A DNA stretch of 64,000 nucleotides from Elymus sibiricus (taxonomy: Eukaryota; Streptophyta; Magnoliopsida; Poales; Poaceae). The DNA is taken from positions 301,754,509 to 301,818,508 of the forward strand of contig CM077671.1 of NCBI GenBank assembly GCA_039707655.1. The letters run 5' to 3'. Positions 20,363-31,712 of the stretch are shown here, one piece after another (position 1 is the first letter of the stretch; each line of letters starts with the position of its first letter). Both the position numbers and the translations under genes were made by a program. The notes under the pieces are model-generated. The model saw only the letters and a list, made by a program, of their open reading frames with translations. It was not told the DNA's origin and made no database searches.

Positions 20363-22147
20363 TGTTGGAAATATGCCCTAGAGGCAATAATAAAATGGTT
20401 ATTATCATATTTCCTTGTTCATGATAATTGTTTATTATCCATGCTAGGATTGTATTGATCGAAAACTCAGATACATGTGTGGATACATAGACAACACTGT
20501 GTCCCTAGTAAGCCTCTACTAGACTAGCTCGCTGATCAGATATGGTCAAGGTTTCCTGACCATAGATAATGAGTTGTCATCTGATAACGGGATCACATCA
20601 TTAGGAGAATGATGTGATGGACAAGACCCAACCGTAAGCATAGCAGCTGATCGTGTCAGTTTGTTGCTACTGCTTTATCCATGTCAAGTATATGTTCCTA
20701 CGACCATGAGATCATGCGACTCCCGGACACCGGAGGAATGCCTTGTGTGTATCAAACGTCACAACGTAACTGGGTGACTATAAAGGTGCTCTACAGGTAT
20801 CTCCGAGGGTGTCTGTTGAGTTGGCATGGATCGAGACTGGGATTTGTCACTCTGTATGACGGAGAGGTATCTCTGGGCCCACTCGGTAACACAACATCAC
20901 AAGAAGCTTGCAAGCAATGTGACTAAGGAGTTAGTCACGGGATCTTGTGTTACGGAACGAGTAAAGAGACTTGCCGGTAACGAGATTGAACTAGGTATGG
21001 AGATACCGACGATCGAATCTCGGGCAAGTAACATACCGATGGACAAAGGGAACTGCATACGGGATTGTCTGAATCCTTGACATCGTGGTTTGACCGATAA
21101 AGATCTTCGTAGAATATGTAGGAACCAATATGGGCATCCAGGTCCCGCTATTGGTTATTGACCGTAGAGTTGTCTCGGTCATGTCTACATAGTTCTCGAA
21201 CCCGCAGGGTCTGCACACTTAACGTTTGGTGACGATTTGGTATTGTTGAGTTATGTATGTTGGTGACCGAAGGTTGTTCGGAGTCCCGGATGAGATCCCA
21301 GACGTCATGAGGAGTTCCGGAATGGTCCGGAGGTAAAGATTTATATATGGGAAGTCATATTTTGGCTACCGAAAAAGTTTTGGGTTTTTCCGGTATTGTA
21401 CCGAGAAGCTTCTAGAAGGTTCCGGAAACTTCCGGAGGAGTCCGGAAGTCCACGAAGGGTTTCACCACATCCCAAGGTTTGCATGGGCTGAGGGGAGGCG
21501 CCCTAGCCTTATTGGTCCAGGCGCACAAGTCCCTCAAGGCCCATGTGGCTTGGGAGAGGTGGAAAGTCCACGTGTTTATGGAAAGGGAGGGAATTGGACT
21601 AGGAGTCCAACTCCCCCCCCCTTGGCTGCGCCCTAGGGCTTGGAGGGGCTGATCTCCACGCCCCTCCACCTATATATAGAGGGGAGGGGGCGCCCCAAGA
21701 GCACACACAAAGCCCTTGGCGCCCCTCTCTCTCCCTAGATCGTTTTCTCCTCCGTTCGCGGTTTCGGTAGCGCTAGGCGTAGCCCTGTCGGGATAGCACC
21801 ACCATCACCGCCACCATGCCGTCGTGTTGCCAGAGAACTCATCTACTACTTTGACCTCGCTCGCTGGATCGAGGAGGCGGAGACGTCATCGAGCTGTACG
21901 TGTGCTGAACGCGGAGGTGCCGTCCGTTCGGCGCTAGATCAGGACGGATCGTGATTGGATTGCGAGACGGATTGCGATTTGGATCGCGAGGACGTTCAAC
22001 TACATCAACCGCATTTCTTAACGCTTCCCGCTTAGCGATCTACAAAGGTATGTAGATCCACTCTCCCTCTCATAGCTGTTGATCTCCATAGATAGATCTT
22101 GGGTGTTCGTAGGAATTTTTTTGTTTCCCATGCAACGTTCCCCAACA
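20363..22147 (+). repeat. Angela-type 5' LTR
   Basis: 1785 bp, TG...CA. TATA box TATATATAGA at 21671-21680 after CTCCACC. Between 21310 and 21450 the palindrome TCCGGA occurs five times. It carries a 32-bp segment near 21286-21317 that the 3' LTR lacks. Confidence 0.93.
21671..21680 (+). promoter_or_regulatory. LTR promoter TATA box (Angela type)
   Basis: CCTCCACC TATATATAGA in the 5' LTR; the same sequence is in the 3' LTR near 28486-28496. Confidence 0.7.
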
Positions 22148-22148
22148 G

Positions 22149-22160
22149 TGGTATCAGAGC
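22149..22160 (+). other. Primer binding site (initiator tRNA-Met)
   Basis: TGGTATCAGAGC one base after the 5' LTR, complementary to the 3' end of plant initiator tRNA-Met, as in other Copia elements. Confidence 0.9.
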
Positions 22161-23559
22161 TAGGTCTATGTGTAGATAACATGCACGAGTAGAACACAAA
22201 AGAGTTTGTGGGCGTTGATGTTTAGATTGCTTACTTCCTTAGTCTTATCTTGATTCGGCGGTATTGTGGGATGAAGCGGCCCGGACCAACCTTACTCGTC
22301 CACGTACGAGAGACCGGTTCCATCGACTGACATGTAACTTTGTTACATAAAGATGGCTGGCGGGTGTCTGTCTCTCCCACTTTAGTTGAATCGGATTCGA
22401 CAGAGGCGGTCCTTGTAGAAGGTTAAATAGCAACTTGAATATCACCGTTGTGGTTTTGCGTAGGTAAGAATCATTCTTGCTAGATACCCATAGCAGCCAC
22501 GTAAAACATGCGACAACAATTAGAGGATGTCTAACTTGTTTTTGCAGGGCATGTTGTGATATGATATGGCCAAACACATGATGTGATATATGTGATGTAT
22601 GAGATGATCATGTTTTGTATAGATTATCATGACTTGCATGTCGATGAGTACGGCAACCGGAAGGAGCCATAGGGTTGTCTTTAATTATTATGTGGCCTGC
22701 GTGTCACTCATTAAGCGCTATGTAATGCTTTACTTTATCGTTAAGCGGTAGCAATAGTAGTACAAGCATGGTTGGCGTGACAACCCCGATGGCAACACGA
22801 TGCTGGAGATCATGATGATGGTGATCATGGTGTCATGCCGGTGACGATGGAGATCATGCCGGTGCTTTGGAGATGGAGATCAAAAGCACAAGTTCATGGC
22901 CATATCATGTCACTTATGATTTGCATGTGATGTTAATCCTTTTATGCATCTTATTTTGCTTAGGACGACGGTAGCATTATAAGGTGATCCCTCACTAAAA
23001 TTTCAAGATAAAAATTGTGTTCTCCCCGAGTGTGCACCGTTGCGAAAGTTCGTCGTTTCGAAGCACCACGTGATGATCAGGTGTGATAGACTCTACGTTC
23101 GCATACAACGGGTGCAAGCCATTTTTGCACATGCGGAACACTCGGGTTAACCTTGACGAGCCTAGCATGTACAGACGTGGCCTCGGAACATAGGAGACCT
23201 AAAGGTCAAACATGAGTCATATAGTAGATATGATCAACATGGAGATGCTCACCATTGAAACCACCTCATCTCACGTGATGATCGGACTTGGGTTGGTGAA
23301 TTTGGATCATGTAGCACTCGGATGACTGGAGGGATGTCAATTTGAGTGGGAGTTCTTTAAGTAATATGATTAATTGAACTTTTTATCATGAACATAGTCT
23401 AAAGTTGTCTTTGCAAAATTATGTTGTAGATCAATAGCTAGCGTTGTAGCTCCACTGTGTTTTTGAAACGTTCCTAGAGAAAATAGAGTTGAAAGATGTT
23501 GGTAGCAATTATGCGGACTAGGTCCGTGATCTGAGGATTGTCCTCAGTTGCTGCACAGA

Positions 23560-24300
23560 AGGCTTATGTCCTTAATGCACCGCTCGGTGCGCCACCCCCT
23601 CAAGCGGCGTATGTGGATGTTGTGAACATCTGACAGGTACGTACTGATGACTACTTGATAGTTCAGTGCATCATGCATTATGGCTTAGAATTGAGGCTCC
23701 AAATACATTTTGAAACATCACGGAGCATATGTGATGTTCCAAGAGCTGAAATTGTATTTTAGGCTCGTGCCCGTGTTGAGAGGTATGAGACCTCCAACAA
23801 GATTCTTTGCCTGCAAGATGAAGGAGAATAGCTCAATCGGTGAGCATGTGCTCAGATTGTCTAAGTGCAACAATCACTTGAATCAAGTGAGAGTTGATCT
23901 TCCAGATAAGATAGTGATTGATATGGTTCTCCAAGTCACTGCCACCAAGCTCCTAGAGCTTCGTGATGAACTATAACATGCCAAGGATGGAGATGATGAT
24001 CCCTGAGCTATTCGCAATGTTTTACACTGCGAAAGGTAGAAATCAAGAAAGAGCATCAAGTGTTGATGGTAAGACCACTAGTTTCAAGAAAGGCAAGGGC
24101 AAGAAGGGAAACTTCGGGAATGGCAAGCCAGTTGTCGCTCTAGTGAAGAAACTCAAGATTGGACCCAAACCCGAGACTGAGTGCTTCTATTATGAGGGGA
24201 ACGGTCACTGAAGCGGAACTGCCCTAGATACTTGGCAGATAAGAAGGCTGGCAACGTCAACAAAAGTATATTTGATATACATGTTATTGATGTGTACTTT
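23560..24300 (+). pseudogene. Copia gag remnant (Angela type)
   Basis: Frames at 23710-23976 and 23963-24211 hold a UBN2-type gag (HGAYVMFQELKL, FFACKMKEN, GEHVLRLSKCNNHLNQV) with a stop and frameshift near 23975. They are followed by a Lys/Gly-rich tail and the zinc knuckle region ECFYYEGNGH near 24180. The second Cys of the CCHC knuckle is Tyr, so RNA packaging by this product would fail. A stop follows directly after the His. Confidence 0.8.
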
Positions 24301-27130
24301 ACTAGTACTCCTAGTAACACCTGGGTATTAGATACCGGTTTAGTTGTTGATATTGGTAACTCGAAGTAAAAGCTACGGAATAAACGGAGATTAGCTAAGG
24401 GTGAGGTGACGATGTGTGTTGGAAGTGTTTCCAAGGTTGATATGATCACCATCGCACGCTCCCTCTACCTTCGGGATTAGTGTTGAACCTAAATAAATGT
24501 TATTTGGTGTTTGCGTTGAGCATGAACATGATTAGATCGTGTTTATTGCGATACGGTTATTCATTTAAGTCAGAGAATAATGGTTGTTCTGTTTACATGA
24601 ATAATACCTTCAATGGTCATGCATCCAATGTGAATGGTTTATTGAATCTCGATCGTAGTGATACACATGTTCATAATATTGATGCCGAAAGATGCAAAGT
24701 TGATAATGATAGTACCAAATACTTGTGGCACTGCTACTAAGGTCATATTGGTGTAAATTGCATGAAGAAGCTCCATGCTGATGGATCTTTGGACTCACTC
24801 GATTTTGAATCGCTTGATACATGCGAACCATGCCTCTTGGGCAAGATGACTAAGACCCCGTTTTCCGGTTTGATGGAGTGGGCAAGTGACTTATTGGAAA
24901 TAATACATATTAATGTATGATATCCAATGAGCATTGAAGCATGCGGTGGATATCGTTATTATCTTACCTTCACAGATGATTTGAGTAGATACTGGTATGT
25001 TTACTTGATGAATCATAAGTCTGAAACTTTTGAAAAGTTCAAGAAATTTCAGAGTGAAGTTGAAGATCATCGTGACAAGAAGATTGAATGTCTACGATAT
25101 GATCGTGGAGGTAAACATCTGAGTTACGAGTTTTGGTATATATTTAAGACAATGTGGAAGTTGTTTCACAACACATGCCACCTGGAACACCACAGTGTAA
25201 TGGTGTGTCCGAATATCGTAGCCGTACTCTATTGGATATGGTGCGTTCTATGATGTCTCTTACCGATTTGCCACTATCGTTTTGGGGTTATGCGTTAGAG
25301 ACAACCACATTCACTTTAAATAGGGCACCATCTAAATCCGTTAAGATGACACCGTATGAATTATGGTTTGAACCTAAGCTGTCATTTCTTAGAGTTTGGG
25401 AATACGATGCTTATGTGAAAAGACTTCAACCTGATAAGCTCAAACCCAAAGCGGACAAATTCGTCTTCATAGGATACCCTAAGGAAACAGTTGGGTATAC
25501 CTTCTATCTCAGATCCAAGGGCAAAGTGTTTGTTGCTAAAAACAGATCCTTTCTTGACAAAGAGTTCCTCTCGAAAGAATTGAGTGGGAGGAAGGTAGAA
25601 CTTGATGAGGTTATTGAACCGTCACTTCAGTTGGATGGTAGCACAACGCAGAAAGATGTTTCTGCGGTGCGTACACCAAATGAAGAGGAAGCTAATGATG
25701 ATGATCATGAAACTTCAGATCAAGTTACTACTGAGCCTCGTAGGTCGACAAGGAATCGTACCGCCCCTAAGTGGTGCGGAATCCTGTCTTAGAGGTCATG
25801 TTGTTGGACAACAGTGAACCTGCGAGCTATGAAGAGGCGATGGTGGGCCCGGATTCCAACTAATGGCTATGAGCCGTGAAATCCGAGATAGGATCCATGT
25901 ATGAAAACCAAGCATGGACTTTGGTAGACTTGCCCAATGAACGGTAGGTCGTTAAGTACAAATGGACCTTTAAGAAGAAGACAGACGATGATGGTAATTG
26001 TCACCATTTATAAGGCTCGACTTGTCGCAAAGTAGTTTCCGACAAGTTCAAGGAGTTGACTATGATGAGACTCTCTCACCCGTAGCGATGCTGAAGTCTG
26101 TTGGAATTATGTTAGCAGTTGTTGCATTTTTCGATTTTGAAATCTGGCAGATGGATGTCAAAACAGAGTTTCCTTAACGTTTTCCGTGAGGAAAGGTTGT
26201 ATGTGATACAACCACAAGGTTTTGTCGATCCTAAGGATGCTAAAAAGTGTGCAAACTCCAGTGATCCTTCTATGGACTGGGGCAAGCATCTCGGAGTTGG
26301 AATATACGCTTTGATAAGGAGATCAAAGTTTTTGGGTATATACAAAGTTTATACGAAACTTGTATTTACAATAAAGTGAGTGGGAGCACTATAGAATTTC
26401 TGATAGGTATATGTGGTTGACATATTGTTGATCGGAAATAATGTAGAATTTTTGGAAAGCATAAAGGGTTGTTTGAAAGGAGTTTTTCAAAGGAAGACCT
26501 GGATAAGGCTACTTAAGTATTGGGCATCAAGATCTATAGAGATAGATCAAGACTCCTAATAAGACTTTCAACGAGTACATACCTTGACAAGATTTTGAAA
26601 GAGTTAAAAATGGATCAGTCAAAGAAAGAGTTCTTGACTGATTTGTAAGGTGTGAAGTTGAGTAAGACTCAAAGCTCGACCACGACAGAAGAAAGAGAAA
26701 GGACGAAGGTCGTCCCCTATGCCTTATCCATAGGCTCTGTATAGTATGCCACGCTGTGTACCGCACCTGGTGTGTGCCTTGCCATGAGTCTATCAAAGGG
26801 GTACAAGAGTGATCCAGGAGTGGATCACTAAACAGCAATCAAAATTATCCTTAGTAACTAGAGGACTAAGGAAATGTTTCTCAATTATGGAGGTGATGAA
26901 GAGTTCGTCGTAAAGAGTTACGTCGATGCAAGCTTTGACAACAATCCGGATGACTCTTAGTAAGTAATCCGGATACATATAGTGGAGCAGCCATTTGGAA
27001 TAGCTCCAAGTGGAGCGTGGTAGCAGCATCTACAGTATGACATATAGATTTGCAAAGAACACACGGATCTGAATGTTGCAGAACATTGACTAAAACCTCT
27101 CTCACATGCAAAACATGATCGAACCCCAGA
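24300..27130 (+). pseudogene. Copia pol remnant (protease, integrase, reverse transcriptase, RNase H)
   Basis: Protease region with WVLDTGL near 24328 (normal DTG followed by Ser), then GAG-pre-integrase (TYLWHC near 24720, damaged), integrase core (YYLTFTDDLSRYWYVYLM at 24957-25010; DRGGKHLSYEF near 25100; PPGTPQCNGVSE at 25178) and integrase C-terminus (LFWGYALETTTFTLN-like, FIGYPKETVGYTFY) in the frame ending at 25792. Beyond it only short pieces remain: IWQMDVK and QPQGFVDPKDAKK (26130-26240) of the reverse transcriptase, and VKSYVDASFDN-like RNase H near 26910. Several frameshifts and stops; the YVDD box was not found intact. Confidence 0.82.
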
Positions 27131-27201
27131 ACTCATTGGGTGTTAGATTCATAACATTGTAAATCACATAGCGATGTGAGCTAAATTATTGACTCTAGTG
27201 C

Positions 27202-27212
27202 AAGTGGGAGAC
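27202..27212 (+). other. Polypurine tract of the Angela element
   Basis: AAGTGGGAGAC directly before the 3' LTR, the usual second-strand primer of Copia elements. The same tract, inverted, is at 63685 in the right-hand Copia element. Confidence 0.85.
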
Positions 27213-28962
27213 TATTGGAAATATGCCCTAGAGGCAATAATAAAATGGTTATTATCATATTTCCTTGTTCATGATAATTGTTTATTATCCATGCTAGAAT
27301 TGTATTGATCGGAAACTCAGATACATGTGTGGATACATAGACAACACTGTGTCCCTAGTAAGTCTCTACTAGACTAGCTCGTTGATCAGAGATGGTCAAG
27401 GTTTCCTAACCATAGACAATGAGTTGTCATCTGATAACGGGATCACATCATTAGGAGAATGATGTGATGGACAAGACCCAACCGTAAGCATAGCAGCTGA
27501 TCATGTCAGTTTGTTGCTGCTGCTTTATCCATGTCAAGTATATGTTCCTACGACCATGAGATCATGCGACTCCCGGACACCGGAGGAATGCCTTGTGTGT
27601 ATCAAATGTCACAACGTAACTGGGTGACTATAAAGGTGCTCTACAGGTATCTCCGAGGGTGTCTATTGAGTTGGCATGGATCGAGACTGGGATTTGTCAC
27701 TCCGTATGACGGAGAGGTATCTCTGGGCCCACTCGGTAACACAGCATCACAAGAAGCTTGCAAGCAATGTGACTAAGGAGTTAGTCACGGGATCTTGTGT
27801 TACGGAACGAGTAAAGAGACTTGCCGGTAACGAGATTGAACTAGGTATGGAGATACCGACGATCGAATCTCGGGCAAGTAACATACCGATGGACAAAGGG
27901 AACTGCATACGGGATTGTCTGAATCCTTGACATCGTGGTTCGACCGATAAAGATCTTCGTAGAATATGTAGGAACCAATATGGGCATCCAGGTCCCGCTA
28001 TTGGTTATTGACCATAGAGTTGTCTCGGTCATGTCTACATAGTTCTCGAACCCGCAGGGTCTGCACACTTAACGTTCGTGATGATTTGGTATTGTTGAGT
28101 TATGTATGTTGGTGGCCGAAGGTTGTTCGGAGTTCCGGAATGGTCCGGAGGTAAGATTTATATATGGGAAGTCATATTTTGGCTACCGAAAAAGTTTCGG
28201 GTTTTTCCGGTATTGTACCGAGAAGCTTCTAGAAGGTTCCGGAAACTTCCGGAGGAGTCCGGAAGTCCACGAAGGGTTTCACCACGTCCCAAGGTTTGCA
28301 TGGGCTGAGGGGAGGCGCCCTGGCCTTATTGGGCCAGGTGCACAAGTCCCTCAAGGCCCATGTGGCTTGGGAGAGGTGGAAAGTCCACCTGTTTATGGAA
28401 AGGGAGGGAATTGGACTAGGAGTCCAACTCCTCCCCCTTGGCTGCACCCTAGGGCTTGGAGGGGCTGATCTCCACGCCCCTCCACCTATATATAGAGGGG
28501 AGGGGCGCCCCAAGAGCACACACAAAGCCCTTGGCGCCCCTCTCTCTCCCTAGATCGTTTTCTCCTCCGTTCACGGTTTCGGTAGTGCTAGGCGTAGCCC
28601 TGCCGGGATAGCACCACCACCACTGCCACCATGCCGTTGTGTTGCCGGAGAACTCATCTACTACTCCGACCTCGCTCGCTGGATCGAGGAGGCGGAGACG
28701 TCATTGAGCTGTACGTGTGCTGAACGCGGAGGTGCCGTCCGTTCGGCGCTAGATCGGGACGGATCGTGATTGGATCGCGGGACAGATTGCGATTTGGATC
28801 GTGAAGACGTTTGACTACATCAACCGCGTTTCTTGACGCTTCCCGCTTAGCGATCTACAAAGGTATGTAGATCCACTCTCCCTCTTGTAGCTGTTGATCT
28901 CCATAGATAGATCTTGGATGTTCGTAGGAAATTTTTTGTTTCCCATGCAACATTCCCCAACA
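27213..28962 (+). repeat. Angela-type 3' LTR
   Basis: 1750 bp, collinear with 20363-22147. It starts TATTGGAA, so the terminal TG is mutated to TA. It lacks a 32-bp block between GGAGT and TCCGGAATGG near 28130. Eight substitutions are seen in the first 235 bp against the 5' LTR, fewer later, nearly all transitions. Confidence 0.93.
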
Positions 28963-29579
28963 AAAGATCCTAAGCAAGCACTACATGTTAGAGGATCCAT
29001 GACAATATAACTTCTATGTGAATATAAAGAAACATAACCATTACGTTGTCTTCCTTGTCCAACATCAACTACTTGATCAATTTTGAAAATATTTAATGTG
29101 GGCTCACAATTATAGAAGATGTCCTAGATAGTATATTCATATGTGAAATCTCTCTTCCTTCAATATTCTTTCATGAATTGTTCAAGTGACAAATGCTATG
29201 TTTGTTAACTTCCAATAAATTTTACCGCTTATACTCCTTGTACGTGAAGTCATTACTCCCCATGGGACAAGCATATGAAGCATATATAGTTTCACATTTA
29301 TGACATTCAATTCATTCAACATTTTCTCTTAGGATATAAGTGAAGCACAAAAGTGAACATCAAACTATTCTCAAAAAGATATAAGTGAACATAAATGAGT
29401 AGTTAAACGGTTAAGTAGCTATATATGTGAGGACTCTCTCTCAATAAAGACTTTCAGAACTAAAATTTATTTCAAACAACAAAGAAAACAAAAATACACT
29501 CCAAGAATAGCACATATCATGTGAACAAATAAAAACTTAGGCTCAACATAGGCTAACCGATATTTGTTGACGAAGAGAG

Positions 29580-30400
29580 GTGGGATGCGTAGCATCCCCA
29601 ATCTTAGATGCTTGAGACTTCTTGTAATATTGACTTGGGGAGCCTTGGGCATCCCCGAGCTTGAGCTTTTGTGTCTCGTTAATTCCTCTCATATCACGGT
29701 TTCACCTAGGTCTCAAAAATTTCATCCACACAAAACTCGAAAAGAATTTGTGTGATAGGTTAGTGCACATAAGAATAAATCAAAACTTTATGTACTGCCA
29801 AGATAAGTTGCATAATAATTTTCAAACATTATCTACTGTATACTATCATTACCACAATTTATATCTACCAATATAAGCCATGAAAACACTAGGACAAGTA
29901 GATAACAAAACTATGACAGCAATCTGTCTAAACAGGACATTTTGTAGAAATTAATTCAAAAAGTGTATTTCTATAACTCAATAAATTCTGAAAATTTAGG
30001 AAATAATAAAAATAATTATATGAAAGTACTGTGTAAAAATATCAAAAACTTTCCACGTTCCAGTAAAATATGAAAATTCAAACACTACAGCCAAAGTTTC
30101 TATTTTACACAGCACACATCAAACATGCAATTCAAGCATCCCAAAAGGAAATTCTTGGTACTTTTTATTGAAAAACATGATTATAAATAATATCTAACAA
30201 AGAACAACAAAATAAAGTGACACTCCAATTAAAACATATATCATGTGACGAATAAAATATAGCTTCAAGTGAGGTATACCGATAGTGTTGAAGACGAAAG
30301 AGGGGATGCCTTCCGGGGCATCCCCAAGCTTAGACGCTTGAGTCTTCCTTGAATATTACCTTGGGGTGCCTTGGGCATCCCCAAGCTTAGGGTCTTGCCA
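29580..30400. repeat. GGGGATGCC / GGCATCCCC inverted modules of element B
   Basis: Second pair of the modules described in element A: GTGGGATGCGTAGCATCCCC and CTTGGGCATCCCCGAGCTT (29580-29665), then GGGGATGCCTTCCGGGGCAT and GGGCATCCCCAAGCTTAGGG (30301-30390). The two modules are separated by about 640 bp here against about 60 bp in A. Confidence 0.65.
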
Positions 30401-31033
30401 CTCCTTATTCTCCTCATATCGGTATCTCACCCAAAACTTGAAAACTTCAATCACACAAAGCTTAACGGAACTTCGTCAGATGGGTTAGTATGATAAATAT
30501 AGATCATTCACTTAGCTACTGTCAAGACAAGACTCATATTTGTTATCACATAATACCTACTGTATTCTATCATTTCCATAATTTATATCACTCAATATAA
30601 GCTATGGGAATACTAAAACAAGCAAACTATGCAAGCAAAATATAATCTATCAAGAACAGAACAGTTTGTAAAGATCTGAATGAAACATACTTTCTTGACT
30701 CTAAAAATTCTGAAAGAATTAGGACAACATAGATAATTTGCATCGCAATACCTTGTAAAAATTTCAGAATATTTTTACACTCCAGTAAAATCGCATAATT
30801 CATATACTGGATGCAAAAGTTTTTGTTTTTGCACAGAATCAAATCAACAAGTATCCACACTATCCCAAAGGCTTTACTTGGCACAATATTGAAACAAAAC
30901 GGCACAAAACATGATTAATACAGTAGCTTAATCATGTGAACACACAAAAACAACAAGGATAAATATTGGGCTGTCTCCCAACAAGCGCTTTTCTTTAATG
31001 GCTTTTAGCTAGGCATGGTGATTTCAATGATGC

Positions 31034-31712
31034 TCACATAGGAATAGTATTTGAAACATGCGAGGGAGCATCATGATTCACATGGCAAATACATTTAAGT
31101 CTAACCCACTTCCTATGCATAGGGATTTTGGAATCAAACAATTCATTGGAATAGAAATCAACTAGCATAAGAAGGCAAAACAAGCATAACCTCAAAAATT
31201 TCAACACATAGGGAGGAAACTTGATATTATTGCAATACCTACAAGCATAAGTTCCTTCCTCATAATAATTTTCAGTAGCATCATGAAGGAATTCAACAAT
31301 ATAACTATCACATAATGCATTATCTTCATGATCCACAAGCATAGGAAATTTATTACTCTCCCCATAAGCAAACTTCGCATACATAATAGTGGGAGTATCA
31401 TAGGAGACTCGAATACTATAAATTGTTTCCACATTACAACAATAATATTCAAAAAAATGGTATTGATAATTATGACAAGTTTTATAATAATAATCATCAC
31501 TACTTTTTATAACATAAGTATCATCGCAATAATCATCATAAGTAGGAAGCATGCAATCATCATAACAAATTTGATCATTCGAAGTATGGGGATTAAAAAG
31601 ATCATCTTCATTAAGCATAACATCCCTAAGCTTGTGACAAACATTAATAGTAGCAAATATATTCTCAAACGTGTCATTCTCATCAAGCACAGCATCCCCA
31701 AGCTTGGCACAT
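31034..31712 (-). pseudogene. Uncharacterised acidic ORF of element B, truncated at its N-terminus
   Basis: An open minus-strand frame of about 226 codons that enters from the LTR of element C, so its own start is lost and the apparent first codons (31713-31723) belong to that LTR. It is rich in Asp, Tyr, Asn and Cys (MLPTYDDYCDDTYVIK, YDTPTIMYAKFAYGE, NALCDSYIVEFLHDATENYY) with a C-terminal hydrophobic stretch (VLKFLRLCLFCLLMLVDF) followed by KIPMHRKWVRLKC. It is the same protein as the broken frame in element A. No known domain is recognised; one hydrophobic segment near the C-terminus could be a membrane helix or a buried core. Confidence 0.6.
31708..31712. repeat. Putative left TSD of element C (CACAT)
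   Basis: CACAT precedes the LTR at 31713. The matching right copy would be outside the window. Confidence 0.4.

Larger units (their letters stand above)
20363..28962 (+). mobile_element. Angela/WIS/BARE-type Copia retrotransposon, full length but coding-dead
   Basis: An 8.6 kb element with LTRs of 1785 and 1750 bp, a tRNA-iMet primer site, a polypurine tract and a 5-bp TSD. The LTR start (TGTTGGAAATATGCCCTAGA) and end (CCCATGCAACGTTCCCCAACA without its first base) are those of the Angela/WIS/BARE group. Order inside: leader (22161 to about 23560), gag, protease, integrase, reverse transcriptase and RNase H, the usual Copia order. All are damaged; the reverse transcriptase and RNase H region is worst. 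LTRs differ at only a few per cent of sites, so the insertion is younger than the coding decay suggests, meaning it probably copied an already defective source with helper proteins. Confidence 0.92.
28968..31712 (-). mobile_element. Element B, right part: internal region
   Basis: Continues element B after the Angela insertion. 28968-29300 matches element C at 34190-34500, including GATCCATGACAATATAACTT-like DNA. Paired GGCATCCCC modules lie at 29580-29660 and 30300-30390. 31034-31712 encodes the acidic ORF shared with element A. The element is cut at 31712 by the LTR of element C; its 5' LTR is not in the window. Confidence 0.75.

Noticed and set aside
20681..21218. Open frames in the Angela-type LTRs (repeated near 27531 and inverted near 63142)
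   Set aside because: They recur because the LTR is repeated; they lie in non-coding LTR DNA and have no domain.
22245..22577. Minus-strand 110-codon frame after the Angela 5' LTR
   Set aside because: Lies in the untranslated leader of the element, wrong strand, no recognised domain.
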